A stretch of 34,206 nucleotides of DNA from NCBI RefSeq assembly GCF_004341385.1, contig NZ_SLXE01000028.1, positions 1-34,206 of the forward strand. Reading direction: 5' to 3'. The first letter of the stretch is position 1. Every line of letters begins with the position of its first letter. Below the pieces are notes generated by a model. That model was not told the origin of the DNA. It did no database searches and saw only the letters and a list, made by a program, of their open reading frames with translations. Below are positions 6,003-13,282 of the stretch, one piece after another. The position numbers and the translations under genes are program-made. Source of the stretch: Uruburuella suis. GTDB taxonomy: Bacteria > Pseudomonadota > Gammaproteobacteria > Burkholderiales > Neisseriaceae.

Positions 6003-8288
6003 ATGCTGGAAACGCACTTGAAGTTGCCGTTTTTGTTGGTGTTGTCAGCTTTTAGCGGCACGGCGTGGGCCAATACCGTGGAATTGGGGCAGATAGAAGT
6101 GTATGGCAAAAAGCAGGCGGAGCAGCTTGCAGTTGAGCGGAAAAGCCGTGCACAGATTGAGCAGGAGCTGATTCGTGACAGCAGCGATTTGGTGCGCTAT
6201 TCGGTGGATGTGGGCATCAGTGATGGCGGCCGCCACAATAAAGGCTTTGCTATGCGCGGGGTGGAAGCCAACCGCGTGGGCATCAATATCGACGGCGTGG
6301 CCTTGCCGGATATGGAAGAAAATTCGCTTTATGGCCGCTATGGCAATTTCAACAGCGCTCGCCAGAGCATTGATCCCGAGCTGGTGCGCGATATTGAAAT
6401 CGTTAAGGGTGCCGATTCGTTTCAGGCGGGCAGCGGGGCGCTGGGCGGGGCGGTAAACTATCGCACTTTGAATGCGCAAGATTTGCTGTTGCCGGGTCAG
6501 CGGTTCGGCGCTATGTTGAAAAGCGGCTACGGCAGCCGCAACCGTGAATGGACCAACACTTTGGGTGTGGGCGCACACACTGGGCGTTTTGATATGGTGT
6601 TGCTTTATTCGCAACGGCGCGGCCATGAAACCGAAAGTGCGGTGAAGGGCGACGACACTTACGGCAGCGCGCGCGGCCTGCCCGACCCCTCGAAGCACCG
6701 ATATCACAGCTATCTGGCTAAATTCGGCTTTCAAATCGATGAAGCGCAACGCATTGGCGCCAGCGTCAACGGCCAGCAGGGCAGCCGCTACACCAAAGAA
6801 TATTCTTATGCCTTGTTTGGCAGCCAGTGGCGCGATGCGGATGACAAACACAGCCGCTTCAACGGCAATCTGCATTACGAATGGATGCCTGACTCTGCAT
6901 GGTTGGCACTGTTGCGCGCCGATGCCGATTATCAGAAAACTGGCCTAGACGCGGTGAACTATAAAGGCACGCGTAATTGGAATACCCAAGTGCCCGAGCT
7001 GGATGAAATTTACGACCGACGCATCAATTCTGCATACAAACGCTTGTCGCTTCGGCTTGACAGCCAGCCTTTGCGTTGGGGCGGGGAGCATATTTTGTCG
7101 TTTAAAGTCTTTCTGAGCCGCCGTGATTTTGAAACCGTCAATTACGACACCATCGGCGTAGGCCGAAGTTGGCAGCAGCAAACGATGTCGACCATTCAAT
7201 ATCCGATGAAAACCACCCAAACAGGCTTTTCATTGCTGGATAACATTACCTGGAATCGGGTGTTTTCCGGCCGCATCGGCGCGCGCTACGACCATGAAAA
7301 AGTGGCGCCGAAAGATTTAAACGCCCCGTGCAGCACAGCCTGCCTAGACGAGGGCAAACCTGCGGGCAATTCATTCAGTAATTGGAACGGCTTGATCGGC
7401 CTCAATGCCCAGCTCAATCCGGCCTGGCAAATCGGCTACACCCTCAGCAGCGGCCACCGTGTGCCCACCGCATCAGAGATGTATTTCACTTTTACCAATC
7501 CTTACGGCACTTGGCAGTCCAACCCCGATTTGAAAGCCGAGCGCAGCATCACTCACACTTTATCCTTGCAAGGTAAAGGCGCAGCAGGCGATTTGGATGT
7601 GAATATCTACCAAAGCCGTTATCGCGATTTTCTAGTGGAGCAGGAGCAGATTATTGCCACGCCCAACCCTTATTACGATCAATGCGCTTGGTATGGTTGC
7701 CCGCAATACGACCAAACGCCTAAGCATCAAATGGTGAATCTGGATAAAGCGCGCATCAGCGGCATTGAATTTACAGGCCGTCTGAATCTGTACCGGCTCT
7801 TGCCTGTGGGTGAGGGCTGGAAGCTTTCCGGCGGCCTGGGCTACAGCAAAGGCAAGCTCTCCAACGAAACCAGCCTGCTTTCTATTCAGCCTTTAAAAGC
7901 CATTATCGGTCTGGATTATGAGCAGCCGGAAGGCCGCTGGGGTGTGTTTTCACGAATGACTTATCGGGGCGAAAAAAAGCCCGGTGATGCCAAAGTAACC
8001 GAAATCAGCGGCTCGCGCGGCAATCTTGTGCAAAATGTAGTTACCTATCCGTGGCTCAACAGCTCCGCCACCGTGTTTGATGTGTATGGCTATTACAAGC
8101 CGCTAAAAACGCTCACCTTGCGTGCCGGCGTGTACAACCTGTTCGACCGTAAATACCACACTTGGGACAGCCTGCGCGGCATCAATGCCAACAGCACCAC
8201 CAATTCCGTTGACCGTGCCGGCAAAGGCCTAGCGCGCTTTTATGCACCCGGCCGTAATTTTGCCCTGGCTTTGGAATATAAATTTTAA
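6003..8288 (+). CDS. hmbR: TonB-dependent haemoglobin receptor HmbR
   Basis: A 761-residue outer-membrane receptor that extracts haem from haemoglobin using TonB energy. A signal peptide ends after about residue 23 (FSGTAWA), followed by a TonB-box-like ELGQIEVYG. The plug holds GFAMRGVEANRVGINIDGV and DIEIVKGADSFQAGSGALGG; barrel sequences include LYSQRRGHETES, LKAERSITHTLSLQGKG and YNLFDRKYHTWDSLRG; it ends in aromatic F (ALEYKF). These blocks match meningococcal HmbR closely from memory. A DUS at 7775-7786 is inside the coding region. No long G tract lies in the coding sequence. The leader has a Fur box, and hemO follows. Confidence 0.93.
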   Translation: MLETHLKLPFLLVLSAFSGTAWANTVELGQIEVYGKKQAEQLAVERKSRAQIEQELIRDSSDLVRYSVDVGISDGGRHNKGFAMRGVEANRVGINIDGVALPDMEENSLYGRYGNFNSARQSIDPELVRDIEIVKGADSFQAGSGALGGAVNYRTLNAQDLLLPGQRFGAMLKSGYGSRNREWTNTLGVGAHTGRFDMVLLYSQRRGHETESAVKGDDTYGSARGLPDPSKHRYHSYLAKFGFQIDEAQRIGASVNGQQGSRYTKEYSYALFGSQWRDADDKHSRFNGNLHYEWMPDSAWLALLRADADYQKTGLDAVNYKGTRNWNTQVPELDEIYDRRINSAYKRLSLRLDSQPLRWGGEHILSFKVFLSRRDFETVNYDTIGVGRSWQQQTMSTIQYPMKTTQTGFSLLDNITWNRVFSGRIGARYDHEKVAPKDLNAPCSTACLDEGKPAGNSFSNWNGLIGLNAQLNPAWQIGYTLSSGHRVPTASEMYFTFTNPYGTWQSNPDLKAERSITHTLSLQGKGAAGDLDVNIYQSRYRDFLVEQEQIIATPNPYYDQCAWYGCPQYDQTPKHQMVNLDKARISGIEFTGRLNLYRLLPVGEGWKLSGGLGYSKGKLSNETSLLSIQPLKAIIGLDYEQPEGRWGVFSRMTYRGEKKPGDAKVTEISGSRGNLVQNVVTYPWLNSSATVFDVYGYYKPLKTLTLRAGVYNLFDRKYHTWDSLRGINANSTTNSVDRAGKGLARFYAPGRNFALALEYKF
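7775..7786 (+). repeat. DUS inside hmbR
   Basis: AGGCCGTCTGAA in frame, coding for part of TGRLN in a barrel strand near the C-terminus. Such an intragenic site would favour uptake of hmbR alleles. Confidence 0.8.
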
Positions 8289-8292
8289 CCCG

Positions 8293-8304
8293 TTCAGACG
8301 GCCT
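8293..8304 (-). repeat. Single DUS after hmbR
   Basis: TTCAGACGGCCT begins 5 bases after the hmbR stop, with no inverted partner close by. It does not form a DUS hairpin terminator on its own. Confidence 0.75.
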
Positions 8305-8318
8305 TAGGTCTGTTCGCA
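8305..8318. repeat. Solo end of the TAGGGTCTGTTCAC element
   Basis: TAGGTCTGTTCGCA resembles the 23-bp inverted end of the element at 9353-9515 but lacks one G and has a substitution. It abuts copy B of the Correia-like element. No matching second end is seen nearby, so it may be a remnant. Confidence 0.4.
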
Positions 8319-8320
8319 AT

Positions 8321-8473
8321 CTATAGTGGAGTGCATAAAAAAGTGATACGGCGGGTAGGTTGGGTTGTAAACCCAACAAGCCTACAAGCCGTCTGAAACG
8401 TTGGGTTTATCACCCCGGCCTACGCTGCTGCAAAATGCAGTTTTGTGTCACTTTTTCTTGCATTTCACTATAT
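8321..8473. repeat. Correia-like miniature element, copy B
   Basis: About 153 bases between hmbR and hemO. Left end CTATAGTGGAGTGCATAA; right end (reverse complement) ATATAGTGAAATGCAAG, each continuing as AAAAAGTGAYAC. The inner part holds GTAGGTTGGGTTGTAAACC and a diverged DUS (AAGCCGTCTGAA, 8386-8397). The reading frame of hemO stays open back into this element, but its own start is downstream. Confidence 0.8.
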
Positions 8474-8529
8474 TATTGTGCTGCTTTCAGCGCATAAACA
8501 GGCTGTCTGAAACCATGAAAGGAAACAGC

Positions 8530-9141
8530 ATGAGCAACACCCACATCAGCTTTGCCCAACGCCTGAAGGAAGAAAACCGCACCACTCACGACAGCGTGGA
8601 TTACTTAGTGATGTCGGTAGCACCGTTTGCCGATATTGCCCGTTACACTTTGTTTTTAAAGCTGCAATCGGTATTTCATAAAATCGTTGAGCCGATTTAT
8701 CAAGATGCCGCTCTCAACCAACGCATTCCCGGCTTGGCCGATATGGTGCGTTATGCAGCCGTGGTGCGAGATTTGCAAGATTTGGGTAGCGAGCCTTATG
8801 TCTTTTCCGGCCAGCTGCCGCAGCCGGCGGGCAATCGGGCCATCGGCTGGCTTTATTGCGCCGAAGGCTCTAATTTGGGTGCGGCTTTTTTGTTTAAAGA
8901 CGCTCAAAAGCTCGATTTCACCGCCGAATACGGTGCCCGCCATCTGGCACCGCATCCCGATGGACGCGGCAAGCATTGGCGCGAATTTGTGGATTATTTA
9001 AACCGTTTGGGTTTGGATAAACCGGCGCAAGACGAAGCCATTTCAGGTGCCAAAGAAGCGTTTGCCTTTTATAAGGTGATTTTGCGCGAGATTTTCGGCT
9101 TACCCGAAGATGCCGAGGCGCCGCAGCCGGCCGAAGCCTGA
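8530..9141 (+). CDS. hemO: Haem oxygenase HemO
   Basis: A 203-residue cytoplasmic enzyme that opens imported haem to release iron, CO and biliverdin. It is close to the meningococcal HemO in memory: proximal haem ligand H20 (TTHDSVD), the block AIGWLYCAEGSNLGAAFLFK forming the glycine-rich distal helix, and GARHLAPHPDGRGKHW. I choose the ATG at 8530 (MSNTHIS) because AAAGGA lies 6 bases upstream. In-frame alternatives at 8515 and 8401 are less likely, the latter being inside the repeat element. With HmbR it forms a haem-iron uptake and use pair. Confidence 0.94.
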   Translation: MSNTHISFAQRLKEENRTTHDSVDYLVMSVAPFADIARYTLFLKLQSVFHKIVEPIYQDAALNQRIPGLADMVRYAAVVRDLQDLGSEPYVFSGQLPQPAGNRAIGWLYCAEGSNLGAAFLFKDAQKLDFTAEYGARHLAPHPDGRGKHWREFVDYLNRLGLDKPAQDEAISGAKEAFAFYKVILREIFGLPEDAEAPQPAEA

Positions 9142-9166
9142 GGCTTGCAAAGGCGAGAAATATTTT

Positions 9167-9267
9167 ATACCAGTCAAAGATAACCTTACTGCGTTGGTTC
9201 GCCTTAACATACTATCGGTATTGTGGCAGGCTCGCCGCCTTGTAAGCTTACTTTTTTGAATGGGCAT
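9167..9267. repeat. Correia-related short element
   Basis: About 101 bases with imperfect inverted ends: left ATACCAGTCAAAGATAACC, right (reverse complement) ATGCCCATTCAAAAAAGTAA, both reaching CTTAC. On the minus strand the core reads TTACAAGGCGGCGAGCC, then GATAG, then GTTAAGGCGAACCAACGC, parallel to the classical Correia interior (ACAAGGCGACGAAGCCG ... GCTAAGGCGAGGCAACGC, from memory). It looks like a shortened, diverged Correia element. A relative lies at 34038-34113. Confidence 0.65.
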
Positions 9268-9300
9268 GATTAAACCTGTTTAGCTTTTGAACGCTGAACA

Positions 9301-9337
9301 AAAGGCCGTCTGAAACATTTCTTTCAGACGGCCTTTT
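9301..9337. terminator. DUS terminator after hemO
   Basis: Stem AAAGGCCGTCTGAAA with inverted TTTCAGACGGCCTTTT and T-run. It is placed between hemO and gloA, which converge, so it can work in both directions. Confidence 0.75.
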
Positions 9338-9352
9338 TTCATATTGTAAACC

Positions 9353-9515
9353 TAGGGTCTGTTCACCATTCATCTCGCGGCAATCTTTTGGCTCAAAAAC
9401 GCGCCTGCCGCGTTGAAAATGCTCGCAAGGTGTCCAACCTTGCTGCGCTTTTCACCTTGCAAGCGCGCTTTTGCGCTCAAAATCTTACGCACAGATGAAA
9501 TGTGAACAGACCCTA
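9353..9515. repeat. 163-bp miniature inverted-repeat element
   Basis: Ends are 23-bp inverted repeats with 21 matches, starting TAGGGTCTGTTCAC on each strand. The interior contains a hairpin GCAAGGT-gtcc-ACCTTGC (with neighbouring bases) and further GC-rich inverted words; no coding frame. Outer TA bases could be target duplication. It lies just after the gloA stop. A solo end may be at 8305-8318. Confidence 0.7.
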
Positions 9516-9521
9516 AGCAGT

Positions 9522-9935
9522 TTATTTTTGATACTGCACCGAATCGGCACCGCTGTGTTTTTGGATAAACTCGATTTTGTAGCCGTCCGGGTCTTCCACA
9601 AACGCAATCACGGTGCTGCCGTGCATCATCGGGCCCGCTTCACGCACCACTTTGCCGCCTTTGGCGCGCGCGGCATCGCAGGCGGCGTAGGCATCGTCCA
9701 CTTCGATGGCGATGTGGCCGTAGGCATTGCCCAAATCGTAGCGTTCGGTGTCCCAATTGTGGGTGAGCTCGAGCACGGTATGGTCGCTTTCATCGCCGTA
9801 GCCCACGAAAGCGAGGGTGAATTTTCCTTCGGGGTAGTCGTTTTTGCGCAGCAGCTTCATGCCTAAAACATCTTGATAAAATGCTAATGATTTATCGAGG
9901 TTGCCAACGCGCAACATGGTGTGCAGCATTCTCAT
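9522..9935 (-). CDS. gloA: Lactoylglutathione lyase (glyoxalase I)
   Basis: A 137-residue cytoplasmic metalloenzyme that turns the methylglyoxal-glutathione hemithioacetal into S-lactoylglutathione. All four metal ligands of the nickel-type family are at the usual positions: H5, E56, H74 and E122. The start MRMLHTMLRVGNLDKSL is typical and AAGGAAA precedes the ATG. Length equals that of bacterial GloA apart from a slightly long C-terminus. It stands alone, converging with hemO, with two repeat elements downstream. Confidence 0.95.
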   Translation of the reverse strand: MRMLHTMLRVGNLDKSLAFYQDVLGMKLLRKNDYPEGKFTLAFVGYGDESDHTVLELTHNWDTERYDLGNAYGHIAIEVDDAYAACDAARAKGGKVVREAGPMMHGSTVIAFVEDPDGYKIEFIQKHSGADSVQYQK

Positions 9936-10281
9936 GGTGATTTCCTTGTGTGGTTTGAATCAATAATCTGGCCGTCTGAAAGGCCGGCCGCAGCAATGCT
10001 TTATTTTAACACAGCTATCTTCCGCTTTCAGACGGCCTGTTTGCTGCTTTGCGGGTGCAGAAGCGGCGCTCAGGCAAAAGGTGCCGGTCGGCTTGAATGT
10101 TTACAATCCGGCCAAATGGTTTTCAGACGGCCTGCATGAAGCTTGGGCGTGAAAAATTGTTTTATTTAATTCACAATAATTTGACCGGACATATTGAATT
10201 CGGCGGCTAAATTGGTTATAAAGCTAACGTTAAGTTATGTAGATTTTGTTGTTTTCTTTCATAAAATAAAAGGACAGACTG
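9936..10281. other. Intergenic region between gloA and pntA
   Basis: Divergent promoter region of gloA and pntA. It holds a variant DUS (TGGCCGTCTGAA, 9969-9980), inverted DUS copies at 10027-10038 and 10122-10133, and the pntA promoter at 10194-10222. I see no small gene. Confidence 0.6.
10194..10222 (+). promoter_or_regulatory. Probable pntA promoter
   Basis: TTGAAT (10194-10199), 17 bases, TATAAA (10217-10222), about 60 bases before the pntA ATG. Confidence 0.6.
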
Positions 10282-11814
10282 ATGAGAATTGGTATTCCCA
10301 AAGAGTCGCTGGCCGGTGAAACCCGTGTGGCGTGCACGCCTGCTACCGTTGCCCAATTGCTCAAACTGGGCTTTGAGGTGGTGGTGGAACACGATGCCGG
10401 CGCGGGCGCGAGCCTGAATGATGCGGCTTATGCAGCAGCCGGCGCGGCGGTGGCCGATGCGGCCGAAGTGTGGGCCAGCCCGCTGATTTATAAAGTAAAC
10501 GCGCCTGATGAGGCGGAAATCGGCCGCTTGAGCGCCGGCCAAACGCTGGTGAGCTTTGTGTGGCCGGCGCAAAATCCCGAGCTTGTGCAGAAGCTGGCCG
10601 ATAAAAAGGTAAATGTGCTGGCGATGGACATGGTGCCGCGCATTTCGCGCGCGCAGGCTTTGGATGCTTTGTCTTCCATGGCCAATATCAGCGGCTACCG
10701 CGCCGTGATTGAAGCAGCCAATGCTTTCGGGCGCTTTTTCACCGGCCAAATCACTGCCGCCGGCAAAGTGCCGCCGGCGCAAGTGTTGGTGATTGGTGCA
10801 GGCGTGGCCGGTTTGGCCGCCATCGGCACGGCCAATTCGCTGGGCGCAGTGGTGAAAGCGTTTGACACGCGCTTGGAAGTGGCCGAGCAAATCGAATCGA
10901 TGGGCGGCAAATTCCTCAAGCTCGATTTCCCGAATGAAGCGGGCGGCAGCGGCGATGGTTATGCCAAAGTGATGAGCGAAGAATTTATCGCCGCAGAAAT
11001 GAAGCTGTTTGCCGAGCAGGCCAAAGAGGTGGATATCATCATCACCACCGCTGCGATTCCGGGCAAACCCGCGCCCAAGCTGATTACCGCCGAAATGGTG
11101 CAAAGCATGAAGCCCGGCTCGGTGATTGTGGACTTGGCCGCGGCCACCGGCGGCAACTGCGAATTAACCCGCCCGGGCGAATTGTTTGTTACCGACAACG
11201 GCGTGAAAATCATCGGCTACACCGATATGGCCAACCGCTTGGCGGGGCAGTCTTCCCAGCTTTACGCCACCAACTTGGTGAACTTGGCTAAATTGCTCAG
11301 CCCGAATAAAGACGGTGAAATCACCATTGATTTCGATGATGTGATTCTGCGCAACATGACCGTCACCCGCGATGGCGAAATCACCTTCCCGCCGCCCGCC
11401 ATTCAAGTTTCCGCCGCGCCGCAGCAGGCGCAGGCCGCGCCGGTGAAAAAGCCTGAGCCCGAGCCGCAGCCTTTGTGGAAAAAGCTCGCGCCGGCCGTGA
11501 TTGCCGCGGTGTTGATTTTGTGGATGGGCGCGGTGGCGCCGGCAGAGTTTCTCAACCACTTTATCGTGTTTGTGCTCTCTTGCGTGATCGGTTATTACGT
11601 GGTGTGGAACGTGAGCCACTCGCTGCACACGCCGCTGATGTCGGTGACCAATGCCATTTCGGGCATTATCGTGGTGGGCGCGCTGCTGCAAATCGGGCAG
11701 GGGCATGCGGCGGTGTCGTTTATCGCTTTTGTTGCCATTTTGATTGCCAGCATTAATATTTTCGGCGGTTTTTATGTTACCCGCCGTATGTTGAATATGT
11801 TCCGGAAAGGTTAA
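10282..11814 (+). CDS. pntA: NAD(P) transhydrogenase alpha subunit PntA
   Basis: The 510-residue alpha subunit of the proton-translocating transhydrogenase, which uses the proton gradient to transfer hydride from NADH to NADP+. The NAD-binding domain I includes VLVIGAGVAGLAAIGTANSL (about 168-190). The C-terminus from about residue 400 carries four membrane helices (for example LAPAVIAAVLILWMGAV). This is the two-subunit form with domain I fused to membrane helices, like E. coli PntA (510 residues). AAAAGGA precedes the ATG. pntB follows after 10 bases. Confidence 0.96.
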   Translation: MRIGIPKESLAGETRVACTPATVAQLLKLGFEVVVEHDAGAGASLNDAAYAAAGAAVADAAEVWASPLIYKVNAPDEAEIGRLSAGQTLVSFVWPAQNPELVQKLADKKVNVLAMDMVPRISRAQALDALSSMANISGYRAVIEAANAFGRFFTGQITAAGKVPPAQVLVIGAGVAGLAAIGTANSLGAVVKAFDTRLEVAEQIESMGGKFLKLDFPNEAGGSGDGYAKVMSEEFIAAEMKLFAEQAKEVDIIITTAAIPGKPAPKLITAEMVQSMKPGSVIVDLAAATGGNCELTRPGELFVTDNGVKIIGYTDMANRLAGQSSQLYATNLVNLAKLLSPNKDGEITIDFDDVILRNMTVTRDGEITFPPPAIQVSAAPQQAQAAPVKKPEPEPQPLWKKLAPAVIAAVLILWMGAVAPAEFLNHFIVFVLSCVIGYYVVWNVSHSLHTPLMSVTNAISGIIVVGALLQIGQGHAAVSFIAFVAILIASINIFGGFYVTRRMLNMFRKG

Positions 11815-11824
11815 GGAGGCCGAT

Positions 11825-13210
11825 ATGTCACACGGATTGGTTACCGCGGCATACATCGTTGCCGCCGTCTTGTTTATTCTCTCGCTGGCCGGCCTGTCGA
11901 AGCAGGAAAGCGCCAAAAACGGCGTGTATTACGGCATTGCCGGCATGGCGATTGCGCTTTTTGCCACCATTTTCAGTGAAAACACCGCCGGGCTGGGCTG
12001 GGTGATTATCGCCATGGCCATCGGCGGTGCAGTGGGCATTTATAAAGCCCGAAAAGTGGAAATGACCGAAATGCCCGAGCTGATTGCGCTGTTGCACAGC
12101 TTTGTCGGCTTGGCCGCTGTGTTTGTGGGCTACAACAGCTTTATCGAGCCGGGGGATGTTTCCAGCGATATGGAAACCATTCACCTGATTGAAGTGTTTC
12201 TCGGCGTGTTTATCGGCGCGATTACCTTCACCGGCTCGATTGTGGCTTTCGGCAAGCTCAACGGCAAGTTTTCAAGCAAGCCGCTGCAATTGCCGTTTAA
12301 GCACATGCTCAACTTGGCCGCGCTGGTGGTGTCGTTTATCTTGCTGCTGATTTTTGTGGGCGCACACGGTAGCTGGTTTGCGCTGATTGTGATGACCGCC
12401 ATCGCGCTGGCTTTCGGCTGGCACTTGGTGGCTTCCATCGGCGGTGCAGATATGCCGGTGGTGGTGTCGATGCTCAACTCCTATTCAGGCTGGGCGGCTG
12501 CCGCCGCAGGCTTTATGCTCGGCAACGATTTGCTGATTGTGACCGGCGCATTGGTCGGCTCCAGCGGCGCGATTCTTTCCTACATCATGTGTAAAGCCAT
12601 GAACCGCTCCTTTATCTCCGTGATTGCCGGCGGCTTCGGCACCGATGGCTCTTCCGCTGCTTCGGGCGGCGAAGAAACGGGCGAATACCGCGAAGTGAAG
12701 CCTGCCGAAGTGGCCGAAATGCTCAAAGGCGCCAACAGCGTGATCATCACCCCGGGCTACGGCATGGCCGTGGCGCAGGCACAATATCCGGTGGCCGAAA
12801 TCACCGATCTGCTGCGCAAACAAGGCGTGGAAGTGCGCTTCGGCATCCACCCCGTAGCCGGCCGCTTGCCGGGCCATATGAATGTGCTGTTGGCTGAAGC
12901 CAAAGTGCCTTACGACATCGTGTTGGAAATGGACGAAATCAACGACGATTTCCCCGAAACCGATGTAGTGTTGGTAATCGGCGCGAACGACACCGTCAAC
13001 CCCGCCGCCCAAACCGACCCCAATTCCCCCATCGCCGGCATGCCGGTGCTGGAAGTGTGGAAGGCCAAAGAAGTGGTGGTGTTCAAACGCTCGATGAACA
13101 CAGGCTACGCCGGCGTGCAAAACCCGCTGTTTTTCAATGAAAATACGGTGATGTGTTTTGGTGATGCTAAAGCCACGATTGATGAAATTTTGGCGGATTT
13201 GAAGAAATAA
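11825..13210 (+). CDS. pntB: NAD(P) transhydrogenase beta subunit PntB
   Basis: A 461-residue inner-membrane protein pairing with PntA. About nine membrane helices fill residues 1-260, including H91 (IALLHSFVG), the histidine linked to proton passage in the family. The C-terminal NADP-binding domain III has IITPGYGMAVAQAQ and IHPVAGRLPGHMNVLLAEA. AAGGAGG lies just before the ATG and overlaps the pntA stop, so expression is tightly coupled. A DUS hairpin ends the operon. Confidence 0.97.
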   Translation: MSHGLVTAAYIVAAVLFILSLAGLSKQESAKNGVYYGIAGMAIALFATIFSENTAGLGWVIIAMAIGGAVGIYKARKVEMTEMPELIALLHSFVGLAAVFVGYNSFIEPGDVSSDMETIHLIEVFLGVFIGAITFTGSIVAFGKLNGKFSSKPLQLPFKHMLNLAALVVSFILLLIFVGAHGSWFALIVMTAIALAFGWHLVASIGGADMPVVVSMLNSYSGWAAAAAGFMLGNDLLIVTGALVGSSGAILSYIMCKAMNRSFISVIAGGFGTDGSSAASGGEETGEYREVKPAEVAEMLKGANSVIITPGYGMAVAQAQYPVAEITDLLRKQGVEVRFGIHPVAGRLPGHMNVLLAEAKVPYDIVLEMDEINDDFPETDVVLVIGANDTVNPAAQTDPNSPIAGMPVLEVWKAKEVVVFKRSMNTGYAGVQNPLFFNENTVMCFGDAKATIDEILADLKK

Positions 13211-13223
13211 GGCCGTCTGAAAA

Positions 13224-13267
13224 AAACAAAGGCCGTCTGAAAGATTTCTTTCAGACGGCCTTTGTTT
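13224..13267. terminator. Bidirectional terminator between pntB and the MocR gene
   Basis: A perfect 19-bp stem, AAACAAAGGCCGTCTGAAA with its inverted copy around a 6-base loop. An extra DUS precedes it at 13210-13221. It separates two convergent genes. Confidence 0.88.
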
Positions 13268-13282
13268 GTTTTCCAACGTATT

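Larger units (their letters stand above)
9142..9521. other. Gene-free region between hemO and gloA
   Basis: Two different miniature elements (9167-9267 and 9353-9515) flank a DUS terminator (9301-9337). No gene or further regulatory motif is visible. Confidence 0.7.

Noticed and set aside
6003..8288. Phase-variable G tract in the hmbR coding region
   Set aside because: No run longer than four or five G is seen in the gene; it is open over 761 codons.
8401..8529. Extended HemO start inside the repeat element
   Set aside because: AAAGGA six bases before 8530 and similarity to meningococcal HemO support the short form.
13210..13267. CRISPR-like repeats from clustered DUS copies
   Set aside because: The repeats are the 12-base uptake sequence, in inverted pairs without regular spacers or cas genes.
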